A stretch of DNA of 64,000 bases from the NCBI GenBank assembly GCA_041659085.1, contig JBAZYZ010000001.1, forward strand, positions 12,945 to 76,944. The letters are read 5' to 3'. Under the pieces are notes generated by a model, which was given only the letters and a program-made list of their open reading frames with translations, was not told where the DNA came from and did not search any database. Origin of the DNA: JBAZYZ01 sp041659085 (GTDB taxonomy: Bacteria; Patescibacteriota; Minisyncoccia; Phycocordibacterales; VMEP01). Shown here one piece after another: positions 8,203 to 17,046 of the stretch. The stretch's first letter is position 1, and each line of letters begins with the position of its first letter. Both the position numbers and the translations under genes were made by a program.

Positions 8203-9543
8203 ATGACCATATCCAACAAAAGTGAGCCATTTATCCTGTTTTTGGGCGATATCGCCGTTTTTGTAGTGGCTCTGTGGCTGACGCTGTTTGTGCGTTATGG
8301 CGAAGTGCCGTCGGGGAATCTTTTTTTCAGCCATTTGGAGCCGTTCTCCATACTTTTTGTTTTGTGGTCCCTGGTCTTTTTTATTGCCGGTCTTTACGAC
8401 AAACACACATCTATTTTAAAAAGCCGTTTGCCCGGCATTCTCTTGAACTCCCAGGTAACCAACAGCGCCGTCGCGGTTATCTTTTTTTATCTTTTCCCGT
8501 ATTTCGGCATAAACCCGAAAACAAATCTTCTCATATATCTGGTTATATCGTTTGCCCTGATCCTCCTTTGGAGGATATACGGAGTCGGATTATTTGGTTC
8601 CCACCGTCGCGAAAAAGCTGTGCTCATAGGAAGCGGAGAAGAGATGAGGGACCTTCGTGACGAAATAAACGGAAACGACAGATACAGCATTAAGTTTGTT
8701 TCCTCTGTCGATTTGAGCAGTCTGGAAAGCTTTGATTTCAAATCTGAAGTTCTGGATGTTATTTACGCTGAGGGGATTTCTGCCGTTGTAATTGATTTAA
8801 AAAACGAAAAAGTCGGACCGATTTTGCCCAATCTTTATAATCTGATTTTCTCCAACGTTAAATTTATAGACATGTACAAAGTTTATGAAGACACATTTGA
8901 CCGTATCCCGCTGTCACTCTTGAATTACAATTGGTTTTTGGAAAACATTTCCCTGTCGGTTCATGCCGGATATGACGTCCTGAAGCGTTTGATGGACTTG
9001 GCAATATCTCTTATTCTTGGGATTATCTCACTTGTATTTTATCCTTTTGTTTTTTTGGCGATTAAGCTTGAGGATGGGGGTCCGGTATTTATCGCGCAGG
9101 AGCGCATAGGCGAAGGCAATATACCGGTTAGGCTTATTAAATTCCGCAGTATGAAAAAAAATGACTCGGGGGTTTGGCCGACGGATGGGGACGGTCGGAT
9201 TACCGGTGTAGGCAAGTTTTTGCGCAGGACGCGCATTGATGAATTGCCTCAGCTTTGGAGCGTAGTCACCGGAGACTTGTCTCTTATAGGTCCGCGGCCG
9301 GATATAATAGACCTTGGGCGCAAATTGGCCGGAGAAATTCCTTATTATACGGTCAGGAATCTTATCAAACCCGGTCTTTCCGGGTGGGCGCAAATAAAAC
9401 AGGATTTGCCGCCGCACTCCGTCGAAGAAACAAAACTCCGTTTGTCGTACGATTTATATTACATAAAGAATCGCTCTTTTATGTTAGACTTGCGTATAGC
9501 GCTGCAGACTATAAAAACGCTTTTGTCGCGTTCAGGCAAATAA
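8203..9543 (+). CDS. polyprenyl glycosylphosphotransferase (WbaP/WcaJ-like)
   Basis: The enzyme moves a sugar-1-phosphate from a nucleotide sugar to undecaprenyl phosphate, starting assembly of a lipid-linked surface glycan. The 446-residue protein has four N-terminal membrane segments, a Rossmann-like middle domain, a further membrane segment (about 260-285) and the C-terminal catalytic domain. That domain shows KFRSM, RRTRIDELPQLW with the catalytic Asp-Glu pair, DLSLIGPRP and KPGLSGWAQI, all typical. It lacks an SD; a -10-like TATTGT ends 6 nt before ATG 8203 and an alternative GTG lies at 8197. It is the likely initiating enzyme for the glycan locus after 30798, an inference from pathway logic. 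Confidence 0.9.
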   Translation: MTISNKSEPFILFLGDIAVFVVALWLTLFVRYGEVPSGNLFFSHLEPFSILFVLWSLVFFIAGLYDKHTSILKSRLPGILLNSQVTNSAVAVIFFYLFPYFGINPKTNLLIYLVISFALILLWRIYGVGLFGSHRREKAVLIGSGEEMRDLRDEINGNDRYSIKFVSSVDLSSLESFDFKSEVLDVIYAEGISAVVIDLKNEKVGPILPNLYNLIFSNVKFIDMYKVYEDTFDRIPLSLLNYNWFLENISLSVHAGYDVLKRLMDLAISLILGIISLVFYPFVFLAIKLEDGGPVFIAQERIGEGNIPVRLIKFRSMKKNDSGVWPTDGDGRITGVGKFLRRTRIDELPQLWSVVTGDLSLIGPRPDIIDLGRKLAGEIPYYTVRNLIKPGLSGWAQIKQDLPPHSVEETKLRLSYDLYYIKNRSFMLDLRIALQTIKTLLSRSGK

Positions 9544-9564
9544 AGGGTTATCAGACCCTTTATT
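9543..9564 (+). terminator. intrinsic terminator
   Basis: AAAGGGT (9543-9549) pairs with ACCCTTT around a six-base loop, followed by ATT, right after the sugar-transferase stop. The T tract is short. It is followed by a REP-like sequence. Confidence 0.55.
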
Positions 9565-9584
9565 CCGACTTCGCTCAGATGCTG
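9563..9584. repeat. REP-like sequence (GACTTCGCTCAG type)
   Basis: TTCCGACTTCGCTCAGATG matches the core of the widespread GACTTCGCTCAG / CTGAGCGAAGTC repeat found in many bacteria. A second copy lies inside murD at 19669-19695. Confidence 0.45.
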
Positions 9585-9643
9585 TGTAAGGGTATTTGCC
9601 CACAAGCTCTTCGTTCGTCGGAATAAAAACAAAAAATATAAAG

Positions 9644-10723
9644 ATGACAGAAATAAATAAACATACAATTTTTATTACCGGCGCGGCCGGTTATGTCGGA
9701 GCGATGCTGGCCGATCAATTTTCCAAACGACCGGATGTGGGAGAAGTTGTCGCCCTTGATATGGAACCTCAGCCTAAAATTCTTGAAAAGAACCCGAAGA
9801 TTTTTTGGATTACCGCCAACACCTCGGATGACTCCTGGCAGGAAATCGCGCGTTCAAAAAACCCCGACATAGTTATCCATACCGCCTGGCAGATTCGCGA
9901 ACTCTACGGCAATCGCGAGCTTGAGTGGAAGTGGAACGTTGGCGGCTCAATAAATATTTTTAACTTCGCCTTTGAAACACCGGAGGTTAAAAAGCTGGTT
10001 CATTTTTCCACAGTGTCTTCTTATGGCGCGTTTCCGGAAAATTCCACAGACCATTTTTTTACCGAAGACGAACCGTTCAGAAAGAGTGAATATTTATACG
10101 CGGAGGAAAAGAGAATAGTGGAAGAGAAACTTGAGGAGACCTACAGGAAACGTTTTGGGAAACTTAGAGTGCCGGAGATTGCCATAATACGCCCTGCCGC
10201 CATAACCGGCCCGCGCGGCAGATACGCGCGCATCAGATTCGGTCTTCAGTCCGCCCTTTCCGGTTCGCTCAGGCAGCAGGGTTCTTTCCTCTATGATTTT
10301 ATTTCGCTCTGGGTGTCTTGGGTTCCGGTAACGCCAAAGTGGCTCCGCCAATACGTGCATGAAGACGATATTACCGATATTGTGGCGTTACTCTCATTCT
10401 CTCCGCTTAAGCGCGGTTATGAAGTGTTGAACGCCGCCCCGCCGGGGGAAGCTGTGTTCGGCAAAGACATGGCGGAAGCTGTGGGGAAGAAGACGCTTCC
10501 CATACAACCCTGGATGGTACGCCTGGCTTTCTTTTGGATGTGGCATTTGACCAGAGGTCGTGTTCCCACAGCTCCCGGAAGTTGGAGAGGATATTCATAT
10601 CCTATCGCCGTTGACGGTTCCAAGATAAGCAAAGAATACGGCTACTCTTACAAGCTTGAATCAAAAGACGCCTTTACCAAGAAAGAAGGCAGATATGCGG
10701 CGGATGCTCTTGCCCAAGACTGA
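9644..10723 (+). CDS. NAD-dependent epimerase/dehydratase family protein (extended SDR)
   Basis: The 359-residue Rossmann-fold enzyme has the dinucleotide motif TGAAGYVG near residues 11-18, a substrate-domain helix and a Y-x3-K catalytic pair in EYLYAEEK (about 150). FSTVSSYG supplies the active-site Ser/Thr, and the IRPAAITGPRG and YVHEDDI segments are typical of UDP-sugar epimerases or reductases. Substrate is not determinable. ATG 9644 is chosen over a TTG at 9596 because the Rossmann motif then starts at the usual distance. There is no SD. The PAP2 gene follows after 3 nt, so the two are probably co-transcribed. Confidence 0.82.
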   Translation: MTEINKHTIFITGAAGYVGAMLADQFSKRPDVGEVVALDMEPQPKILEKNPKIFWITANTSDDSWQEIARSKNPDIVIHTAWQIRELYGNRELEWKWNVGGSINIFNFAFETPEVKKLVHFSTVSSYGAFPENSTDHFFTEDEPFRKSEYLYAEEKRIVEEKLEETYRKRFGKLRVPEIAIIRPAAITGPRGRYARIRFGLQSALSGSLRQQGSFLYDFISLWVSWVPVTPKWLRQYVHEDDITDIVALLSFSPLKRGYEVLNAAPPGEAVFGKDMAEAVGKKTLPIQPWMVRLAFFWMWHLTRGRVPTAPGSWRGYSYPIAVDGSKISKEYGYSYKLESKDAFTKKEGRYAADALAQD

Positions 10724-10726
10724 TAA

Positions 10727-11263
10727 ATGAATTTTTTAATTTTTAACTTCCTAAACGGCATAGCGGTTAAGTACCCCGATCTTGACCGGTTATTTGTATT
10801 TATGGCGAACAACTTGGGGTACATTGCTGTTGCCGCTCTTGTTTATTATTTGTTTTCACACGACGAAAGAAAGAAGGGGATGCAGGAAGTTGCAATGATT
10901 GTTGCCATAGCCGGCCTCGCCTGGGTTGCGGCTCATTTCTTGAAAGATGTTTTTCATACAGCCCGGCCGTTCATCGCATTATCCGATGTTAAGAATTTGT
11001 TTCCCGGAGAATCGGGTTATGCGTTTCCTTCAGGTCATGCCACGTTTTATTCCGCGCTTGCCATGATGATGTATTTTTACCACAAGCGTATTGGGTTAGG
11101 ACTCGGACTCATCGCCCTTATAATCGGAATTTCGCGCATTATTTCCGGCGTCCATTGGCCGATTGACATATTGGGCGGTTTTATTTTGGGACCGGTGATT
11201 GCGATATTGGCCTACTTTTTTATCAAAAAATACCTGTTTGCAAATCTGCCTCAAAACCGCTAG
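10727..11263 (+). CDS. PAP2 family phosphatase
   Basis: This 178-residue membrane phosphatase has the three PAP2 signature blocks: KDVFHTARPF (about 73), PSGHATF (about 101) and SRIISGVHWPID (about 136), with the catalytic histidines in place. Members dephosphorylate undecaprenyl pyrophosphate or phosphatidic-acid-like lipids. Here the likely role is recycling the C55 carrier for cell wall or surface glycan, inferred from the neighbouring sugar-phosphate transferase and rodA. Five to six hydrophobic segments are visible. It starts 3 nt after the epimerase stop. Its 3' end carries the promoter for secD. Confidence 0.9.
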   Translation: MNFLIFNFLNGIAVKYPDLDRLFVFMANNLGYIAVAALVYYLFSHDERKKGMQEVAMIVAIAGLAWVAAHFLKDVFHTARPFIALSDVKNLFPGESGYAFPSGHATFYSALAMMMYFYHKRIGLGLGLIALIIGISRIISGVHWPIDILGGFILGPVIAILAYFFIKKYLFANLPQNR

Positions 11264-11266
11264 AAT
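11238..11266 (+). promoter_or_regulatory. sigma70 promoter for secDF, TTGCAA-N17-TAGAAT
   Basis: The -35 TTGCAA (11238) and -10 TAGAAT (11261-11266) overlap the end of the PAP2 gene. Transcription would begin about 7 nt before the secD ATG, giving an mRNA with almost no leader. Confidence 0.6.
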
Positions 11267-11280
11267 AGCCCAATATTATT

Positions 11281-12687
11281 ATGCTGAAAACACGGATATT
11301 CGCTCTCGCCATACTCTTGGCCGGTCTCTCTATTGGCTACTTTTTATACGCTTCCGAGGCGAAGCTTCATGGCGCGTCAAAGCCGTGGGGGAGTTCGGCT
11401 CTCTCCGGGTTTTCGTTTAAGCTCGGACTTGACCTTTCGGGCGGCACACATCTCATTTATCGCGCCGATGTTTCCAAAGTTGCCGGGAGCGAAGTTAAAA
11501 ATGCGATGGACGCGCTGCGCGATGTCATAGAACGCCGTGTGAATCTTTTTGGAGTGTCCGAACCACTGGTCCAGTTGGAATCGGGCGGTTTTGCCGGCAA
11601 TGAGCAAAGGCTCATAATTCAGCTTCCCGGCGTTACTGATGTTAATCAGGCGGTGACCATGATTGGGCAGACGCCTCTTCTTGAATTCAAGACCGAACGT
11701 CCGAATGGCGCAGAAAAAGATTCTATAATAAAAGCCATTGAGGCGTATCAGAAAGCCAAAAAAGACGGGAAAGAACCCGCCTTTGACCCTCTTCTTCTCC
11801 AGGATCCAGGCTACATCTCCACTGAACTGACCGGACGTTTTCTTGAGAAGGCCACTCTTGATTTTGACCAGCAGACCGGAGAACCGACGGTGGGATTGCA
11901 GTTCAACAGCGAAGGCACGAAACTTTTTGCCGATATAACCAAATCAAACGTCGGTAAGACAGTGGCGATTTATTTGGATAATGCCCCAATCTCGTCTCCC
12001 GTAGTCCGCGAGGAAATCGCGAGTGGCAAGGCGCAGATTTCCGGCAACTTCACGCCACAGGAAGCAAAGACTCTGGTTGGGCGTTTGAATTCCGGGGCCC
12101 TTCCCGTGCCGATTGAACTTATTTCCACTCAAACTATCGGCGCTCCGCTTGGAGAGAAGGCGTTAAACGGGGGAGTGAAAGCAGGCTTGCTGGGACTCTT
12201 GGCCGTCGCAATCTTCCTGATTGCCTGGTACCGTTTGCCGGGACTTGTTGCTGTAATAGCGCTTGGTGTCTATGTGGTCATTATGCTCGCCGTGTTTAAG
12301 CTTATCCCGATAACGCTTACCGCCGCCGGTATTGCCGGATTTATTTTGTCGGTGGGTATGGCGGTTGACGCCAACATATTGGTTGCCGAACGGACCAAGG
12401 AAGAGCTTCGCAATGGACGCGACGTTATCGACGCCATAAAAGAAGGATTTTCGCGCGCCTGGTCTTCTATTCGCGACTCAAATATTTCAAGCATGATAAC
12501 CGGCGTTATGTTGTTTTGGTTCGGGACGAGCCTTATACAAGGATTTGCGCTCACTTTCCTTCTTGGCGTCCTTATATCAATGTTCTCCGCCATTACCGTA
12601 ACCCGCACATTCCTGTTTTCGCTCGGAGTTACGAAGCGTACCAAACTTGCTTCTTTCTTATTCAGCAGCGGATTTAATCTGAAATAA
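11281..12687 (+). CDS. secD: protein translocase subunit SecD
   Basis: SecD works with SecF to use the proton motive force for late steps of Sec-dependent export. The 468-residue protein has an N-terminal membrane segment, the conserved GLDLSGGTHL (about 56-65), a large extracytoplasmic P1 region and five C-terminal membrane segments. ILSVGMAVDANILVAERTKEEL (about 353 onward) includes the functionally important Asp. Length is in the short range of the family. secF follows after 4 nt as in typical operons. No SD precedes the ATG. Confidence 0.95.
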   Translation: MLKTRIFALAILLAGLSIGYFLYASEAKLHGASKPWGSSALSGFSFKLGLDLSGGTHLIYRADVSKVAGSEVKNAMDALRDVIERRVNLFGVSEPLVQLESGGFAGNEQRLIIQLPGVTDVNQAVTMIGQTPLLEFKTERPNGAEKDSIIKAIEAYQKAKKDGKEPAFDPLLLQDPGYISTELTGRFLEKATLDFDQQTGEPTVGLQFNSEGTKLFADITKSNVGKTVAIYLDNAPISSPVVREEIASGKAQISGNFTPQEAKTLVGRLNSGALPVPIELISTQTIGAPLGEKALNGGVKAGLLGLLAVAIFLIAWYRLPGLVAVIALGVYVVIMLAVFKLIPITLTAAGIAGFILSVGMAVDANILVAERTKEELRNGRDVIDAIKEGFSRAWSSIRDSNISSMITGVMLFWFGTSLIQGFALTFLLGVLISMFSAITVTRTFLFSLGVTKRTKLASFLFSSGFNLK

Positions 12688-12691
12688 ATTT

Positions 12692-13582
12692 ATGTTTATC
12701 GTAAAGTATAAAAACTTGTTTTTCGCCATCTCGGCCGTTCTCGTGGCCGCCGCTTTGGGCGCGATGGTTGTAAAAGGGTTCAATGTCGGCATTGATTTTA
12801 AAGGTGGTTCAATGATTGAGGTTAGCTACACCGATGCCCGGCCTGATATTGCGGCGCTAGAGGAATCAATCAAGGACAAATTCCCCGGTTCCCATATGCA
12901 GCTTGCGGGGGAGAAAGACCTCATTGTCCGTACCAAAGACCTGAGCGATAAAGAACACACGGACATAATTGAAGAACTCTCGCTTAGCGGCGCAAACCAT
13001 CTTACGGAAAAGCAGTTTAGTTCGGTTGGACCGACCATAGGCAAAGAACTCCGTTCCCGCGCCTGGGCTGCAATGATTGCGGTCTTGCTCGGCATTGTTC
13101 TCTTCATCGCTTTTGCCTTCAGGAAGGTTTCTTTACCCGTTTCTTCCTGGAAGTACGGTTTGATTACTTTGGTGTCTTTGGTGCACGACGTAATCATTCC
13201 CGCCGGTATTTTCGCTTACCTCGGCAAAGAAGTTAATTCTCTTTTTGTGGTGGCGCTGCTTTCTATACTCGGCATTTCCGTGCACGATAAAATTGTCGTG
13301 TTTGACCGCATCCGCGAGAACTTGAAGCTTCATACGGCCAAAGAGTTTAGTGATACTGTAGGGAAGAGTTTGGAGCAAACTTTCGCCCGTTCTATAAACA
13401 CCTCTCTCACCATCCTTATCGTCTTAGGCGCGCTCTGGTACCTCGGTCCCGATTCAACCCGCGATTTCTCAATGCTCCTGTTTGCCGGTGTCGCCATCGG
13501 TACCTACTCGTCAATTTTCTTTGCCAGTCCATTGGTTGTTCTTGCCGAGAAACTACAGATAAAGAATAGAAGTAAAAAATAG
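12692..13582 (+). CDS. secF: protein translocase subunit SecF
   Basis: The 296-residue partner of SecD shows the N-terminal GIDFKGGSMIEV block (about 32-43), a small periplasmic domain and five C-terminal membrane segments. SILGISVHDKIVVFDRIREN (about 190-209) is the SecF version of the conserved motif, followed by SINTSLTIL. It is translated from an ATG 4 nt after secD with no SD. The stop is followed by a non-coding stretch with a G10 run and a terminator. Confidence 0.95.
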   Translation: MFIVKYKNLFFAISAVLVAAALGAMVVKGFNVGIDFKGGSMIEVSYTDARPDIAALEESIKDKFPGSHMQLAGEKDLIVRTKDLSDKEHTDIIEELSLSGANHLTEKQFSSVGPTIGKELRSRAWAAMIAVLLGIVLFIAFAFRKVSLPVSSWKYGLITLVSLVHDVIIPAGIFAYLGKEVNSLFVVALLSILGISVHDKIVVFDRIRENLKLHTAKEFSDTVGKSLEQTFARSINTSLTILIVLGALWYLGPDSTRDFSMLLFAGVAIGTYSSIFFASPLVVLAEKLQIKNRSKK

Positions 13583-13679
13583 AGAAGCGACAGTCCCGTA
13601 GTGAACCGGGCTTGTAGAGGTTCTACTACTTTGATTTCAAGGGGGGGGGGTAGGGTTGATTTTCTCAATAAATAAGCTT
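13583..13679. other. intergenic stretch with degenerate repeat arm and G10 run
   Basis: No gene is visible. TCCCGTAGTGAACCGGG (about 13594) resembles an arm of the inverted-repeat family, and AGGGTTGAT at 13652 resembles its other end. A run of ten G residues (13641-13650) lies between them. Confidence 0.35.
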
Positions 13680-13705
13680 AAAAAAGGCCTAAAAAGGCCT
13701 TTTTT
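13680..13705. terminator. bidirectional intrinsic terminator after secDF
   Basis: AAAAAAGGCC, a five-base loop and GGCCTTTTTT form a perfect stem, separating secDF from the 16S promoter. Confidence 0.85.
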
Positions 13706-13712
13706 GCTGCCC

Positions 13713-13740
13713 TTGACTTACGTTTCTCACCGAGTATACT
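13713..13740 (+). promoter_or_regulatory. 16S rRNA promoter, TTGACT-N16-TATACT
   Basis: A near-consensus -35 (13713-13718) and -10 (13735-13740) with 16-nt spacing lie right after a terminator and about 315 nt before 16S. The same hexamers and spacing occur in the promoter at 302-329 ahead of 23S, suggesting a shared rRNA promoter type. Confidence 0.8.
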
Positions 13741-14054
13741 AGTGAAGCGTCTAGAGGTAGACGGCTTTTAATTTGTAATTGCCCGATACTTTCTGGAACG
13801 TGTGAACTTTGACAAGATCCATAGTGCCCGATGGCTTGAATAACCGTCGGGTAGAAAGGATCCACATAGTTAGTGCAAAATCACAACTCCGCCGGAGACA
13901 GCCTGTCTCTGGTGGTTAAAAAAATTCCAGTTTTAATCGAGTAGATTAAATTGGGACAAAGAAACCCGCCTCGTTTTTTACAAAACGATTCGGGCAGGTA
14001 TTTTTTCTTTTGTTCCGCCTAATAATTTTTCGAAATTTTAATTTCACAAAATTT
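13741..14054 (+). other. 16S rRNA leader, chain of hairpins, no gene
   Basis: About 315 nt hold no coding sequence but several stable hairpins: AAGCGTCTA/TAGACGGCTT (13745-13767), CCCGATGG/CCGTCGGG (about 13827-13852), GCCGGAGACA/TGTCTCTGG (about 13892-13914), TTTTAATC/GATTAAA (about 13932-13950) and CTCGTTTT/AAAACGATTCGGG (about 13972-13995). The last part, TTCGAAAT (14029-14036) and AAAATTTTCATTT (14048-14060), pairs with the 16S trailer, forming the processing stem. Confidence 0.6.
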
Positions 14055-15587
<1,533 letters not shown>

Positions 15588-15819
15588 AAATTGAAAATGT
15601 TCGAGATTTATTTCGAATTCTTGGCCGGTGTTTATGCTTCACAAGGGCATAAATGGGTAATTATTGCCAAAACCCTAATTCGCAATACATTGCTCTGGAT
15701 GTACCAGAGCAGAAAACCTAGCGTGGGAACGCAAAGGTTGGACGGAACAAAAGAAAGAATATTAACCCGCCTAAATTTTTGCGAACAAAAATTTTGGTGG
15801 GTAAGCACTAACTATAAGT
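15588..15819 (+). ncRNA. structured 16S trailer, candidate non-coding RNA
   Basis: After the processing stem, this region folds into a series of hairpins. TTGGC (about 15622) pairs GCCAA (15665) around a TTTATGC/GCATAAA stem. GCTCTGG/CCAGAGC has a five-base loop (about 15691-15709). AACCTAGCGT/ACGC..AGGTT follows (about 15715-15740). A 16-bp stem CCCGCC..AAATTTTTG/CAAAAATTTT..GGTGGG with a CGAA tetraloop spans about 15765-15801. It ends in a terminator. I do not recognise tmRNA, RNase P, SRP or 6S motifs. An 87-codon frame crosses all the hairpins and the terminator and is not believed. Confidence 0.4.
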
Positions 15820-15856
15820 CATCAAAAAAACGCCCTAAATGGGGCGTTTTTTGATG
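15820..15856. terminator. intrinsic terminator of the 16S unit
   Basis: CATCAAAAAAACGCCC, loop TAAAT, GGGGCGTTTTTTGATG: a long stem with a GC core and a T run, ending the 16S transcript. Confidence 0.88.
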
Positions 15857-15872
15857 GGTGGATAGTGGTATT

Positions 15873-15947
15873 GACCCTGTAGTAGATTTTGGCACTGCGC
15901 CAAGAGGCGCGGGCATAGCCAGTGCCAAAATTCACTACGGGGTTGAC
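15873..15947. repeat. imperfect inverted-repeat element, copy B
   Basis: The left arm, GACCCTGTAGTAGATTTTGG followed by CACTG, spans 15873-15897. The right arm, AGTGCCAAAATTCACTACGG followed by GGTTGAC, spans 15921-15947. The arms are near-perfect reverse complements around a GC-rich loop. This is the clearest copy of the family. Its right end supplies the -35 box for the next gene. Confidence 0.75.
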
Positions 15948-15971
15948 TTTTTAGCCGAAAGGTGCTTTAAT
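15943..15971 (+). promoter_or_regulatory. sigma70 promoter, TTGACT-N17-TTTAAT
   Basis: The -35 (15943-15948) is the tip of repeat copy B; the -10 is at 15966-15971. Transcription would start near 15978, leaving a leader of about 23 nt with an AGGAG motif at 15988-15992 before ATG 16001. Confidence 0.65.
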
Positions 15972-16000
15972 TAAGGAAGGTCAACAACAGGAGATTGATT

Positions 16001-16264
16001 ATGATGTATCAAGGTCATCCGTTTACACAAGGGTTGCCGACTGGCGTACAGCGAGTCATACAGAGCCTGATGGGGGTCGTCAGCCTGGTCGTCGTCGTTG
16101 TCCTTGTCGTCTTTATGGTCAAGGACTTAAAGAGCAAGCTCGATGCTCCCCAAGTCTACGTCTCCAATTCAACGGGGGAATGCGTGAAAGTTGTTTCGCC
16201 AAAGGGCGAGCAGCCATGCAAGCCAGGAGACGAAAGGAAATATGAGCGTGTCTGGGTGAAGTAG
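16001..16264 (+). CDS. small single-pass membrane protein, unknown function
   Basis: The 87-residue protein has one strongly hydrophobic, valine-rich segment (about residues 25-43) and a C-terminal basic, presumably soluble tail with two cysteines. I recognise no family. Unlike most genes here it has a genuine leader and an SD-like AGGAG 8 nt before the ATG, and its codons are rich in GTC and other C-ending forms. It sits alone between its own promoter and a terminator, pointing to independent, possibly high expression. ATG 16004 is an equally possible start, and a TTG lies at 15995. Confidence 0.65.
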   Translation: MMYQGHPFTQGLPTGVQRVIQSLMGVVSLVVVVVLVVFMVKDLKSKLDAPQVYVSNSTGECVKVVSPKGEQPCKPGDERKYERVWVK

Positions 16265-16287
16265 CTCACCTACGCTCAAGCAACAAA

Positions 16288-16320
16288 ATGGGCCGGGTTC
16301 GTAATGAACCCGGCCCTTTC
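16288..16320. terminator. bidirectional terminator between convergent small genes
   Basis: GGGCCGGGTT, a seven-base loop and AACCCGGCCC followed by TTT; on the other strand an A-rich side gives a weaker T run. It separates 16001-16264 from the convergent gene at 16321. Confidence 0.8.
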
Positions 16321-16680
16321 CTATTGTCTCGGCGCTCTTTGCAGCCGGTCGTTCAAAATCTCGTTTAGGACGCCGCGTAATTTGCGTCCCAGGCGGCCGC
16401 TTTCGAATTTCGTTTCCAGGTGCGCCAGAACGCTAGACAGCGTTTGGAGCCTGGTTGTCCCGAGTCTGCCCGCTTGGCGCAGCTTTTCCAGCTTCTTCAG
16501 TTCCAATATGAATCGTTCCTGGTCGGATGATTTGAGAGATATCATCCAGTGGGTGTCCTTCTGCACCCTTTCTTTGTCTGATAATCTGCCGGCCCTGACT
16601 TCGCCGCGCTTCGTGTTCCTTGTGGTCATTTGCCCCATACGCGCCGGAACCGCAGATTTCATTACCAGTATTCTGCACAT
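16321..16680 (-). CDS. hypothetical basic protein of 119 residues
   Basis: The protein is rich in Arg and Lys, with a predicted helical or coiled-coil middle (SDQERFILELKKLEKL, about 52-67) and a basic C-terminus. No domain is recognised; an RNA- or DNA-binding role is conceivable from the charge only. The start ATG at 16680 is preceded by GGAGG 10 nt upstream, the strongest SD in the window, which is surprising given the 16S tail. An internal ATG at residue 7 or 15 is possible. It is a lone gene converging on its neighbour. Confidence 0.6.
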   Translation of the reverse strand: MCRILVMKSAVPARMGQMTTRNTKRGEVRAGRLSDKERVQKDTHWMISLKSSDQERFILELKKLEKLRQAGRLGTTRLQTLSSVLAHLETKFESGRLGRKLRGVLNEILNDRLQRAPRQ

Positions 16681-16828
16681 TGTTTGTTATCCTCCGTTAG
16701 TTGAACATATTGCACCCGTACTGCCTGTTTAAGATGCTAGCATAACCCGAAAAGTTTAAGCAATACATTGCTGAAAGACCGGTTTTTTGCTACATTTGCA
16801 TTGTTCTATAGGGTTTCGAGGGTGTAGT
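16681..16828. other. intergenic region, no gene seen
   Basis: This A/T-rich spacer presumably holds the promoter of the leftward gene at 16680. TTGCTT and TATGCT can be read on the minus strand but with 13-nt spacing, so no confident promoter is called. Confidence 0.4.
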
Positions 16829-16866
16829 TCCCCTGTGGCAGGGCAAAGCTCACTACGGGGCAGGCA
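16829..16866. repeat. degenerate inverted-repeat element, copy C
   Basis: CCCCTGTGGCAGGGC (16829 onward) faces GCTCACTACGGGGCAGG. The right half matches the family consensus CACTACGGGG, but the terminal TTGAC is changed to CAGGC. It lies upstream of tRNA-Ile in the same orientation as the other copies. Confidence 0.45.
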
Positions 16867-16884
16867 GTACGATGAAACATCATA

Positions 16885-16890
16885 TATAAT
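16885..16890 (+). promoter_or_regulatory. -10 box of the tRNA-Ile promoter
   Basis: A consensus TATAAT lies 13 nt before the mature tRNA. The expected -35 position falls on the altered right end of repeat copy C and is poor. Confidence 0.5.
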
Positions 16891-16903
16891 TTATTTCCTG
16901 CGC

Positions 16904-16975
16904 GCGCGTGTAGTTCAGTGGTAGAACGCTGTCCTGATAAGACAGAGGTCGAAAGTCCGATTCTTTCCACGCGCA
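16904..16975 (+). tRNA. tRNA-Ile (anticodon GAT)
   Basis: Acceptor GCGCGTG/CACGCGC, D stem GTTC/GAAC, anticodon stem CTGTC/GACAG with loop CTGATAA, T stem GAAAG/CTTTC with loop TCCGATT. The T loop is not the usual TTC form. The discriminator is A; CCA is not encoded (CACA follows). Confidence 0.88.
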
Positions 16976-17012
16976 CACAGGATGTAAGTTGTTGAAGGGC
17001 GTTTTGAATGCC

Positions 17013-17040
17013 TTGAAATAGAAGAGGATAGTAGTAAAAT
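17013..17040 (+). promoter_or_regulatory. promoter TTGAAA-N16-TAAAAT, leaderless geometry
   Basis: The -10 (17035-17040) ends 6 nt before ATG 17047, and a good -35 lies at 17013-17018. Transcription is predicted to start at the start codon. Confidence 0.6.
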
Positions 17041-17046
17041 GAAGTT

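Noticed and set aside
15591..15854. 87-codon frame just after 16S
   Set aside because: It crosses four stable hairpins and the terminator, overlaps the 16S processing stem and has no recognisable protein features.
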